Assembly: GCF_026891035.1 (NCBI RefSeq)
Contig: NZ_JAPTGG010000010.1
Span: forward strand, 62,001 to 126,000
DNA: 64,000 nt
Direction: 5' to 3'
Source: Dasania phycosphaerae
GTDB lineage: Bacteria; Pseudomonadota; Gammaproteobacteria; Pseudomonadales; Dasaniaceae
The notes under the pieces are model-generated. The model searched no databases and was not told where the DNA came from. It saw nothing but the letters and a program-made list of their open reading frames with translations. A program made the translations under genes and the position numbers. The stretch's first letter is position 1; every line of letters starts with the position of its first letter. Positions 39,908 through 48,061 of this stretch are shown here, piece by piece.

Positions 39908-40684
39908 TTAATAGTGCCAAGGCTTCAGCTTAACAACTTCTTCAACCTCTGCAGTCTGATTATTAATCACCACAACAAGGTCTAACACCTCAGACTCTAA
40001 AGGAATAAAACCATAAAATGATGGCTCTAAAGAGTAACGACTTAGCAACTCTATAAGCATCGGATCAGCCTGCGAGTTAAACTCTTTTAAGCGCGCTAGG
40101 GGATATATTTTTTCTCTAATTCTTGGCTTGGCGGTTTCGTAAGGCTGGTAATATTGCGGAGTTTGCGCCAAATCACGCCCCTCACCCAAAGCCTTAAACA
40201 GCATATCTTGACGCTCTTGAGCTGAATCTGGTGCCATTGCTGCTATCCATTTCGGTCCCCATAAAGGCACCGATTGATACTCCCGATATGTCGCCTGTAA
40301 TAAATCCTCTCGAGTTAAATCATTAGCATATACCAGCTCAAACCTATCAACAGCAAACACTACATATACAGGCCGAGCTATAAAAACCGTATAAATCCCA
40401 CCTACCAGAGCAGTCAATTGAAACAAAAATATTATTAATAAATCCCTAGCTAACTCTTGCTTAGCCTTATTAAACACAACCAATGTAAGCAGAGGACCTA
40501 AACATATATCTACCAATAACAGCAATAGAAATATATCTGTCACTCCTGCAGCTGCGGCCAACTCACCAGGATACCAAACTCCGAAAACAACCAGCACCAC
40601 TATAAATGCTATTACAGCACAATAAACTAAATGAATTAGCGAAGCGTGTAGGCGATTTTTTGCCGATAAAACCGTAAGCATCAT
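39908..40684 (-). CDS. TfpX/TfpZ family type IV pilin accessory protein
   Basis: 258 residues. Three to four N-terminal membrane spans (LIHLVYCAVIAFIVVLVVFGVWYPG, DIFLLLLLVDICLGPLLTLVVFN, LLIIFLFQLTALVGGIYTVFIARP), then a soluble domain starting VYVVFAVDRFELVYANDL. In Pseudomonas such genes lie right after pilA and modulate pilus assembly in particular pilin types. Here it follows pilA by 126 bases on the same strand. Its DNA is more AT-rich than the flanking genes, which fits co-transfer with pilA. Confidence 0.85.
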   Translation of the reverse strand: MMLTVLSAKNRLHASLIHLVYCAVIAFIVVLVVFGVWYPGELAAAAGVTDIFLLLLLVDICLGPLLTLVVFNKAKQELARDLLIIFLFQLTALVGGIYTVFIARPVYVVFAVDRFELVYANDLTREDLLQATYREYQSVPLWGPKWIAAMAPDSAQERQDMLFKALGEGRDLAQTPQYYQPYETAKPRIREKIYPLARLKEFNSQADPMLIELLSRYSLEPSFYGFIPLESEVLDLVVVINNQTAEVEEVVKLKPWHY

Positions 40685-40763
40685 TAAAACTCTTAAGCTA
40701 TCTTCCTAAAAAACTAACCGAAACAACCCCAAGAACAACATCTCTTAAAAAACAAACATAAAA

Positions 40764-40795
40764 AAAGCAGCACTGATTAATCAGCACTGCTTTTA
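40764..40795 (-). terminator. Intrinsic terminator of pilA
   Basis: AAAAGCAG...TGATTAATCA...CTGCTTTT forms a long stem with a small internal loop; on the minus strand it runs into TTTTTT just after pilA. Confidence 0.8.
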
Positions 40796-40810
40796 AAAAG
40801 GTTTCGCTTA

Positions 40811-41398
40811 TTATGATCTACAAGCTGCTGGCGCATATTTAGCCAACAGAGTCGCTGCTGCTGGAGCAGCAATAGCACCTGCAGCACCTCTACCCGCAGC
40901 AAAACAATTCCAAATAATTGGACCTGTTGGAGGCGTACCAGCAACTAATGGAGCATTATTAGCCGAAGGAATTAAAACCAAAGTGTTACGCGCAGGTACA
41001 TCCACACGACTTGTATAAGCAATATCGATCTGACCTGTCGCCGTAGTTACTGCAAGAGATATTACACTTGGTGAACCAACACCAGTACCGGCAGCATCAC
41101 CTACAACGCTAGTACAAACACCTGCAGCACTACATAATTGGGCTGCACCTGTAGCTGCAACGTTCAGACCGGCATTGCGCATACCTGCAGCCAAACCACC
41201 ATTAGCGTCAGGAGTTGCATTTGAAGCATTGTCGCCAATTATTAACTTAATCTCAGAAGCCATCGCTAAACCTTCTGTAACACGTCCACGAATTGTGTAA
41301 TCTTGATAAGCTGGCAAAGCTGTAGCCGCCAAAATACCCACTATCGCCACCACGATCATTAATTCAATTAAGGTAAAACCCTTTTGTACTTTTTTCAT
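40811..41398 (-). CDS. pilA: Type IV major pilin
   Basis: 195 residues. Prepilin peptidase site KKVQKG|FTLIELMIVVAIVGILAA, with the conserved glutamate at mature position 5, then a variable globular domain. Cysteines lie at 89, 95, 165 and 193. The C89-C95 pair could form a small loop and C165-C193 the usual D-region disulfide. Ala/Gly-rich, low in charge. The length is large for a IVa pilin. It lies on the minus strand, opposite pilB; the TfpX/TfpZ-like gene follows it. Confidence 0.95.
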   Translation of the reverse strand: MKKVQKGFTLIELMIVVAIVGILAATALPAYQDYTIRGRVTEGLAMASEIKLIIGDNASNATPDANGGLAAGMRNAGLNVAATGAAQLCSAAGVCTSVVGDAAGTGVGSPSVISLAVTTATGQIDIAYTSRVDVPARNTLVLIPSANNAPLVAGTPPTGPIIWNCFAAGRGAAGAIAAPAAATLLAKYAPAACRS

Positions 41399-41489
41399 TG
41401 TGTTTCTCCTAAGGTAACATTTACTTTATTGAGGTCGTCTGACCCCATTAAAATTTTGCCAGTGCCTTTCATCACTTGGGTGTTTACAT

Positions 41490-41505
41490 ATCAACTTGTA
41501 TGCCA
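41490..41505 (-). promoter_or_regulatory. Candidate sigma-54 promoter of pilA
   Basis: On the minus strand TGGCAT-ACAAG-TTGA sits about 92 bases before the pilA ATG and resembles TGGCAC-N5-TTGC, with GG and the -12 region in the right spacing but a weak -12 (TTGA for TTGC). pilA genes in pseudomonads are RpoN/PilR dependent. The remaining part of 41399-41714 is AT-rich and must also hold the pilB promoter, which I cannot define. Confidence 0.45.
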
Positions 41506-41714
41506 ACTTCTCTACACCCTTAGTTTCAAAACTAAAAACTAGTTGAAAAATAAGGGATTACAAGCAAAAACTGGAATTTTGTTTAAATTATAGTAGCCTT
41601 ACCAACATGCAGCCTTTTATAGGTATAAGTCTCCATGAAACGCACTTTATGACATATTTTGTCAGTAAATATTAATAATTAGAGCCTAACCACCTTATTA
41701 CGTAGACACTAGAC

Positions 41715-43436
41715 ATGAATACTGAAGCCCCTATTGCACTCAATGGTTTAGCCCGACGCTTAGTAAGAGATGGCAGTCTGAGTGAAGAAATAGCCCAAAA
41801 GGCCCAACAAGAGGCCAGCAAAGACAAAAAGCACTTTGTCAGCCATTTGGTCACCAACAATTATCTAGACAGTGCCACCATAGCCGAGGCCGCTGCCGAT
41901 GAATTTGGCGCCCCCCTGTTTGACCTCTCAGCCTTTAATAAAGAGGTCATCCCCAAAGAGTTGATCGATATTAAACTGGTGCAAAAACACCACTCCCTGC
42001 CTTTGTTCCGCCGCGGTAACCGCTTGTTTATTGCTGTATCTGACCCCACCAACCTGCGCGCCCTGGATGAAATCAAGTTTCACACAGGCATCAACACTGA
42101 TGCCGTACTGGTTAATGAAGAGCTGCTCGCGCAAGCGCTGATAGATTTTATCGAGGCCAATGATGAACCTCTGGGCGGACTGGGTGACTTAGAAGACGCT
42201 GGCCTAGAAGATCTGGACATTGAAGCGGTAGATGAAGAAGGCGGAAAAGATGATAAAGGTGCAGACGGTGCCGACGAGACCCCCATCGTACGCTTTGTTA
42301 ACAAGGTATTAATAGACGCCATCAAAACCGGCGCCTCCGACATACATTTTGAACCCTATGAAAAAAGCTATCGGGTGCGCTTTAGGACAGACGGCATCCT
42401 GCACGAAGTAGCCCGCCCGCCTATGTCACTGGCGGGCAGGTTATCTTCACGCCTTAAGGTGATGTCGCAGATGGATATTTCTGAGCGCCGCCTGCCTCAG
42501 GACGGCCGCATTAAGATGAAGCTTTCCAAAAAGCGCGCCATAGACTTCCGGGTTAATACTCTGCCCTGCCTGTTTGGCGAGAAGGTGGTGCTGCGTATTT
42601 TAGATCCCAGCAGTGCACAGATGGGCATAGACGCCCTAGGCTACGAGCCCGAGCAAAAAGACATGTATATGCAGGCGCTACTACAACCACAGGGCATGAT
42701 CCTAGTAACCGGGCCTACCGGTAGTGGTAAAACCGTATCGCTATACACCGGCCTTAATATACTCAATGAGCCCGAGCGCAATATCTCTACCGCCGAAGAC
42801 CCAGTGGAAATCAACCTAGAGGGGATTAACCAGTGCCATGTTAACCCCAAGGTGGGGCTGACCTTTGCCGAGGCTTTGCGCTCTTTTCTACGCCAAGACC
42901 CGGATATTATTATGGTGGGGGAGATACGCGATTTGGAAACCGCCGAGATCTCCATCAAGGCCGCGCAAACCGGCCATATGGTTATGTCTACCCTGCACAC
43001 CAATAGCGCAGCCGAAACCATTACCCGCTTGATGAACATGGGGGTTCCAGCCTTTAATATCGCCACTTCGGTTAATTTAATCATTGCGCAACGGCTAGGG
43101 CGGCGTTTATGCTCTCACTGCGCAGAACCTGCCGACATCCCTAAAGAAGTATTATTAGAAGAAGGCTTTTTAGAAAGTGATTTGGAAGATCTAAATCTAA
43201 TGAAGGCTGTAGGCTGCGATAAATGCGCCAATGGCTATAAAGGCCGTGTGGGGATTTATGAAGTCGTTCGCATTACTCCTGCCCTGTCTCAGATTATCAT
43301 GGACGGCGGCAACTCTATCGACATAGATAAAATTGCCAGGCAAGAAGGCTTTAATGATTTACGGCGTTCCGCCTTATTAAAGGCCGCCCAAGGTTTAACC
43401 AGCTTAGAAGAAGTTAACCGCGTTACCAAGGATTAA
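41715..43436 (+). CDS. pilB: Type IV pilus extension ATPase
   Basis: 573 residues. An N-terminal GspE domain (LARRLVRDGSLSEEIAQ), an acidic linker (about 160-190), the ATPase with Walker A GPTGSGKTVSLYTG, Asp box and Walker B (DPDIIMVGEIRDLETAEI), His box MVMSTLHTNSAAETITRL, and a four-Cys zinc site (CSHCAEP...CDKCANGYKGR). It powers pilus assembly from the cytoplasm. First gene of pilB-pilC-pilD. Confidence 0.97.
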   Translation: MNTEAPIALNGLARRLVRDGSLSEEIAQKAQQEASKDKKHFVSHLVTNNYLDSATIAEAAADEFGAPLFDLSAFNKEVIPKELIDIKLVQKHHSLPLFRRGNRLFIAVSDPTNLRALDEIKFHTGINTDAVLVNEELLAQALIDFIEANDEPLGGLGDLEDAGLEDLDIEAVDEEGGKDDKGADGADETPIVRFVNKVLIDAIKTGASDIHFEPYEKSYRVRFRTDGILHEVARPPMSLAGRLSSRLKVMSQMDISERRLPQDGRIKMKLSKKRAIDFRVNTLPCLFGEKVVLRILDPSSAQMGIDALGYEPEQKDMYMQALLQPQGMILVTGPTGSGKTVSLYTGLNILNEPERNISTAEDPVEINLEGINQCHVNPKVGLTFAEALRSFLRQDPDIIMVGEIRDLETAEISIKAAQTGHMVMSTLHTNSAAETITRLMNMGVPAFNIATSVNLIIAQRLGRRLCSHCAEPADIPKEVLLEEGFLESDLEDLNLMKAVGCDKCANGYKGRVGIYEVVRITPALSQIIMDGGNSIDIDKIARQEGFNDLRRSALLKAAQGLTSLEEVNRVTKD

Positions 43437-43439
43437 TCG

Positions 43440-44657
43440 ATGGCTACCACAATAAAAACAAGCACCTTTACCTATAAAGGCACGGATAAACAAGGCAAAG
43501 AGGTTAAGGGCGAAATACAGGGTTCTAACCAGACCATGGTAAAAGCTCAGCTGCGCAAGCAAGGAGTGATTGCCAAGTCGGTAAGAAAGAAAGCAAACCC
43601 CATACTTATCGGGGGCGGAAAAAAAATCAAACCCGCTGACGTTGCTATTTTCACTCGCCAGCTAGCTACCATGATGAAGGCTGGTGTCCCGTTAGTACAG
43701 AGCTTCGACATAGTAGCCGAAGGCCTAGACAACCCTTCTATGCGTGACTTAGTGATGGAAATCAAGAATGATGTCGCCTCAGGATCTGGCTTTGCCCCCT
43801 CTATAGCCAAGCACCCTAAGTATTTTGATGACTTGTTTTGCAGCTTAATCGCATCAGGCGAACAGTCCGGTACGCTAGAGACCATGCTGGACAGGGTAGC
43901 CACCTACAAGGAAAAATCCGAGGCTTTAAAGGCAAAAATCAAAAAAGCCATGACCTACCCCATCGCCATTTTAGTGATAGCACTAGTCGTTACGGCATTA
44001 TTATTAATCAAAGTCATCCCGCAATTTGCAGAGTCCTTCACTAGCTTCGGCGCAGATTTACCTGCGTTTACAAAAATGGTTATGGGCCTCTCTGACTTTG
44101 TAATCGAATGGTGGTTGATAATACTAGTAGGCATCATAGGCTCAGTCTTCACACTAAAAGAATCTATAAAACGCTCTGAAACAGTATCACTAGCTGCAGA
44201 CAAAATCATTTTAAAAGTCCCCATCGTTGGCGATATTATTTATAACTCTATCATCGCCCGCTTTGCTAGAACTCTATCAACCACTTTTGCAGCAGGCGTG
44301 CCCTTGGTAGACGCCCTGCAAGCAGTGGCCGGCACCGCTGGTAACGTCATCTACAAAGATGCCATTATCAAAATTAAAGATGATGTCACCACTGGCACCC
44401 AGCTCAACCAATCCATACGGGCCTCAGGCCTATTTCCCAGTATGGTGCTACAAATGGTGGCTATAGGTGAAGAATCGGGCGCCCTGGACAGCATGCTAGA
44501 GAAAGTCGCCATACATTTCGAAGACGTGGTAGATAATATGGTCGACAATATGACCGCGCTACTAGAACCCATTATCATGGCGGTTCTGGGCGTATTAATT
44601 GGCGGCTTAATGATAGCTATGTACCTCCCCATCTTTATGCTGGGGTCTGCCATATAA
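43440..44657 (+). CDS. pilC: Type IV pilus inner-membrane platform protein
   Basis: 405 residues. Two repeats of the T2SSF domain with FTRQLATMMKAGVPLVQSF and FARTLSTTFAAGVPLVDAL, LIASGEQSGTLETMLDRV and AIGEESGALDSMLEKV, and three membrane segments. PilC sits in the inner membrane between PilB and the pilin. Starts three bases after pilB. The middle part (about 43960-44250) looks AT-richer than both ends, a possible mosaic. Confidence 0.97.
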   Translation: MATTIKTSTFTYKGTDKQGKEVKGEIQGSNQTMVKAQLRKQGVIAKSVRKKANPILIGGGKKIKPADVAIFTRQLATMMKAGVPLVQSFDIVAEGLDNPSMRDLVMEIKNDVASGSGFAPSIAKHPKYFDDLFCSLIASGEQSGTLETMLDRVATYKEKSEALKAKIKKAMTYPIAILVIALVVTALLLIKVIPQFAESFTSFGADLPAFTKMVMGLSDFVIEWWLIILVGIIGSVFTLKESIKRSETVSLAADKIILKVPIVGDIIYNSIIARFARTLSTTFAAGVPLVDALQAVAGTAGNVIYKDAIIKIKDDVTTGTQLNQSIRASGLFPSMVLQMVAIGEESGALDSMLEKVAIHFEDVVDNMVDNMTALLEPIIMAVLGVLIGGLMIAMYLPIFMLGSAI

Positions 44658-44659
44658 CC

Positions 44660-45544
44660 ATGCAAACACTTATCGATTTATACCCCCTCTACCCCGCTTT
44701 ATTTCTCAGCGGGGTAATTATTTTAGGGCTGCTGGTAGGCAGTTTTCTCAACGTCGTGATATACCGCCTGCCGGTGATGATGGAAAAGGAGTGGAAGTCA
44801 GAATGCCGTTTTATTCTTGAACTGGATGAAGAATGCGACGATGACCAAAATGAAAAGTTTAACCTCGCCTTTCCCCACTCCCACTGCCCTAAGTGCAAAC
44901 AGGATATTAAACCCTGGCAAAATATTCCGGTTGTTAGCTACTTACTATTGAAAGGGAAATGCGCCAACTGCCAAACCCCCATATCAGCTCGCTACCCAAT
45001 CATAGAAGCTGTGTGCGGCATTTTATCGGGGGTGATAGTTTGGCAGCTGGGCATGGGCTACGAAGCACTGGCTGCCCTATTGTTAACCTGGGCCTTAATC
45101 GCCCTCACCATGATAGATGCCGATACTCAGCTACTCCCCGATCAAATCACCCTGCCTTTATTATGGCTGGGGCTAATCTGCAACGCCTTTGGCCTGTATA
45201 CCAACTTAGAAAATGCACTCTGGGGAGCCGTATTCGGCTACCTAAGCCTATGGTCGGTATACTGGGCCTTTAAGTTATTAACCGGTAAGGAAGGCATGGG
45301 CTTTGGTGATTTTAAATTACTTGCGGCCTTAGGCGCTTGGATGGGCTGGCAGAGCCTGCCTATAATTATCCTGCTTTCTTCTTTGGTTGGCGCAGTCATA
45401 GGCATTAGCTTAATGCTGATTAACAATAAGGGCCGCGACACCGCCATACCCTTTGGCCCTTATTTAGCCATAGCAGGCTGGATAGCGTTTTTATGGGGCG
45501 ATAATATCACCCGTAGCTATCTGCAGTTTGCGGGCCTCTCATAA
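44660..45544 (+). CDS. pilD: Prepilin peptidase / N-methyltransferase
   Basis: 294 residues. Zinc-type cysteines at 76/79 and 101/104 (CPKCKQ and CANCQ), and the aspartyl active sites D153 (TMIDADTQLLPD) and D217 (GMGFGDFKLL). Seven to eight membrane spans. It cleaves and methylates PilA and type II secretion pseudopilins. Two bases after pilC; complete pilBCD operon. Confidence 0.97.
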   Translation: MQTLIDLYPLYPALFLSGVIILGLLVGSFLNVVIYRLPVMMEKEWKSECRFILELDEECDDDQNEKFNLAFPHSHCPKCKQDIKPWQNIPVVSYLLLKGKCANCQTPISARYPIIEAVCGILSGVIVWQLGMGYEALAALLLTWALIALTMIDADTQLLPDQITLPLLWLGLICNAFGLYTNLENALWGAVFGYLSLWSVYWAFKLLTGKEGMGFGDFKLLAALGAWMGWQSLPIIILLSSLVGAVIGISLMLINNKGRDTAIPFGPYLAIAGWIAFLWGDNITRSYLQFAGLS

Positions 45545-45548
45545 GGTC

Positions 45549-46157
45549 ATGGCGGCAGCACAACCCTTTACTATAGGTTTAACTGGCGGCATAGGCAGCG
45601 GCAAAACCGCAGCTAGCGATTATTTTAAGCAGCTGGGCATAACCGTGGTTGATGCCGATGTAGTCGCGCGTTTAGTTGTTGCCAAAGACAGCCCAGCCCT
45701 AGCCAGCATCGCCCAACACTTTGGTGATAGCGTACTGCACAGCAATGGTGAGCTGCATCGCGCTCAGTTGCGAGATATTATTTTTCAAGATCCTGCGCAA
45801 AAGCAATGGTTAGAGCAGCTGCTGCACCCGCTGATACGACAAACTATTGAGCAGCAACTGACCGAGGCCACTGGCCCCTATGCCATCTTTGTTTCACCCT
45901 TATTACTAGAAACCAATCAGCACCAGCTATGCGACCGCATACTGGTAATAGACGTGCCCGAAGCCACGCAATTGCAGCGCGCCTGTGGCCGCGACCACAA
46001 CAACCCTGCCCAGATTCAACGTATCATTGACAGCCAAATCTCTAGGCAACAGCGCCTCGCATTAGCCGACGACGTAGTGGATAACAGCCAAGATATTGCC
46101 GCACTGCAGCAAAAACTTGCTAAACTACACCGCCACTATTTAACCCTAAGCCCTTAG
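45549..46157 (+). CDS. coaE: Dephospho-CoA kinase
   Basis: 202 residues from MAAAQPFTIGLTGGIGSGKTA; an earlier TTG at 45528 inside pilD is less likely. P-loop GLTGGIGSGKTAASDYF, DADVVARL, LLHPLIRQTIEQQL and VSPLLLETNQHQLCDRILVIDVPE are the CoaE motifs. It adds the 3' phosphate that completes coenzyme A. The ATAAGG before the ATG is close (two bases), so coupling to pilD is likely. Confidence 0.95.
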   Translation: MAAAQPFTIGLTGGIGSGKTAASDYFKQLGITVVDADVVARLVVAKDSPALASIAQHFGDSVLHSNGELHRAQLRDIIFQDPAQKQWLEQLLHPLIRQTIEQQLTEATGPYAIFVSPLLLETNQHQLCDRILVIDVPEATQLQRACGRDHNNPAQIQRIIDSQISRQQRLALADDVVDNSQDIAALQQKLAKLHRHYLTLSP

Positions 46158-46191
46158 TACGCTACACACAAAACCTAGTAAAGCTATTGTT

Positions 46192-46389
46192 ATGACCGAC
46201 ACCCTCGTTATCGAATGCCCCAGCTGTAAACGCAAATTGCAATGGGATAGCAACAACCCCTACCGCCCCTTTTGCTCACAGAGCTGTAAAGACAAAGACT
46301 TTGTCGCCTGGGCCAACGAGGAAAACGTTATAGGCGGCAACTCGGTGTATGACGATTTATTATCGGGTGACTTACCGCCACAGGAATAA
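46192..46389 (+). CDS. yacG: DNA gyrase inhibitor YacG (zinc protein)
   Basis: 65 residues. Zinc site formed by CPSCKRKLQW and PFCSQSCKDKDF, then WANEENVIGG, all as in E. coli YacG, which binds GyrB and restrains gyrase. It follows coaE by 34 bases, the usual coaE-yacG pair, and ends four bases from mutT on the opposite strand. Confidence 0.95.
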   Translation: MTDTLVIECPSCKRKLQWDSNNPYRPFCSQSCKDKDFVAWANEENVIGGNSVYDDLLSGDLPPQE

Positions 46390-46393
46390 AATT

Positions 46394-46798
46394 TTAAGCA
46401 GGCAGTAGTGACTGCATCACCGCAGCAATAATAGGCTGATTCGCCTTGGGGAAGTCATAACGGCTTAACTCAGCAGCAGCCAGCCACTGCAAGGGCTGGC
46501 CTTCGCGGCCTTGGGGCTCACCGCTAAACTCATGCACCCACCACACATCTAAATGCACGGCTTTGTCGCCGTAATCGTGATGGATCTCAGTCAAGGCGGC
46601 AAAACGCTGCGCCACTATGCCTAACTCTTCTTGCAGCTCTCTAATCAGCGCCTGCTGTACAGTTTCACCCTGCTCTACTTTGCCACCGGGAAACTCCCAC
46701 AAACCGCCCTGATGGCTGTCGTCGGGGCGCAGAGCAATCAGAATCTGCTGCTGGGCGTTAACAATAACGCCCACGGCAACATGTACGACTTTGCTCAC
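46394..46798 (-). CDS. mutT: 8-oxo-dGTP diphosphatase (Nudix)
   Basis: 134 residues from a GTG, with AAGG upstream. The Nudix box GGKVEQGETVQQALIRELQEELGI is perfect, preceded by RPDDSHQGGLWEFPGG as in MutT. It removes oxidised dGTP from the nucleotide pool. Nine bases after argJ, in the secA-argJ-mutT order. There is no terminator between it and the convergent yacG. Confidence 0.95.
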   Translation of the reverse strand: MSKVVHVAVGVIVNAQQQILIALRPDDSHQGGLWEFPGGKVEQGETVQQALIRELQEELGIVAQRFAALTEIHHDYGDKAVHLDVWWVHEFSGEPQGREGQPLQWLAAAELSRYDFPKANQPIIAAVMQSLLPA

Positions 46799-46807
46799 AC
46801 CACCACC

Positions 46808-48028
46808 TTAGCTGCGATAATCGGCGTTAATACGCACATAGTCGTAGGATAGGTCCGTAGTCCACACCGTGCTTTGCTGCTCGCCCCTAGCCAAGTCTAT
46901 GGTGATGGTTATCTCTTCTTGATCCATTACCGCCTGGCCCTGCTCCTCGGTATAGCTGGCCGCGCGACAACCACGCTCGGCAATAAGTACCTCGTTGAGG
47001 CTAACACTGACCAAGCTCACATCTAACTCAGGTACACCGGCGCGCCCTATCGCCGCCAATAAACGCCCCCAGTTAGGGTCACTGGCAAACAAGGCTGTTT
47101 TCACCAAGGGTGATTCGGCAACGGTAAAGGCTACATCTAAAGTTTCCTGCTCGGTTTTGCCGCCCAGCACTTTTACTGTCACAAATTTACTGGCACCTTC
47201 ACCATCGCGCACTAGGCCTTGCGCCAGCTCTATAAAGACACTGCAAATCGCATCGTATAAGGGCTGATACAACGCATCCGTTTTGCTCGTAACTTTAGCT
47301 AACGCCGTCTTGCCAGTGGCCACCAAAATGCAGGCGTCATTCGTAGAGGTATCACCATCTATCGTAATACGGTTAAAGGATTGATTACTGGCCTCTAACA
47401 CCATGTCATTTAGCAAGGCCTGATCAACCGCCGCATCAGTGGCGATATAACCCAGCATGGTGGCCATGTTAGGCTTGATCATGCCCGCACCTTTGGCTAT
47501 ACCGGTAACCGTCACAGTTTGGCCATCAAAGTCAAATTGCCTAGAGGCCGCCTTAGGGCGGGTATCGGTGGTCATAATACCTTCGGCAGCTAGCACCCAG
47601 TTATCGGGCTTTAAGTCGGCGATAGCCTGGGGGATGGCCGCAGCGATTTTATCTACCGCTAATAGCTCACCGATAACGCCGGTAGAAAAGGGCAACACCT
47701 GCTCAGCACTTACCTCAGCTTGTTCAGCCAATAATGCACAGCACTGCTCGCTATCGAGTAGCCCTTGCTCACCAGTACCCGCATTGGCATTGCCGGTATT
47801 AACCAGCAAATAGCGCGGTGTTTGCGCGGCTATGTGACGCTTGGCCACCTGCACGGGCGCGGCACAAAAAGCGTTCTTGGTAAAAACCCCCGCTACTGCT
47901 GCCCCTGCACAGATTTCCATCACGACAAGATCGCGTCGCCCCGGTGTTTTTATGCCAGCACTGCCTATACCTAAACGAAAACCCTCAACATTGTGCAACT
48001 CAGGTAAATTTCCAGACCCTACTGCCAT
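46808..48028 (-). CDS. argJ: Bifunctional glutamate N-acetyltransferase / amino-acid acetyltransferase
   Basis: 406 residues from MAVGSGNLPELHNVEGFRLG, with GGAG at the right distance; the open frame extends to 48058. The self-cleavage site is in GAGMIKPNMATMLGYI (cut before the Thr). NTGNANAGTGEQG, FSTGVIGE, TTDTRPKAA and SNDACILVATGK-type segments match ArgJ. It recycles the acetyl group in arginine synthesis. 33 bases after secA. Confidence 0.96.
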   Translation of the reverse strand: MAVGSGNLPELHNVEGFRLGIGSAGIKTPGRRDLVVMEICAGAAVAGVFTKNAFCAAPVQVAKRHIAAQTPRYLLVNTGNANAGTGEQGLLDSEQCCALLAEQAEVSAEQVLPFSTGVIGELLAVDKIAAAIPQAIADLKPDNWVLAAEGIMTTDTRPKAASRQFDFDGQTVTVTGIAKGAGMIKPNMATMLGYIATDAAVDQALLNDMVLEASNQSFNRITIDGDTSTNDACILVATGKTALAKVTSKTDALYQPLYDAICSVFIELAQGLVRDGEGASKFVTVKVLGGKTEQETLDVAFTVAESPLVKTALFASDPNWGRLLAAIGRAGVPELDVSLVSVSLNEVLIAERGCRAASYTEEQGQAVMDQEEITITIDLARGEQQSTVWTTDLSYDYVRINADYRS

Positions 48029-48061
48029 TTTAATACTCCGCTTATTCTGACTACGCACTCA

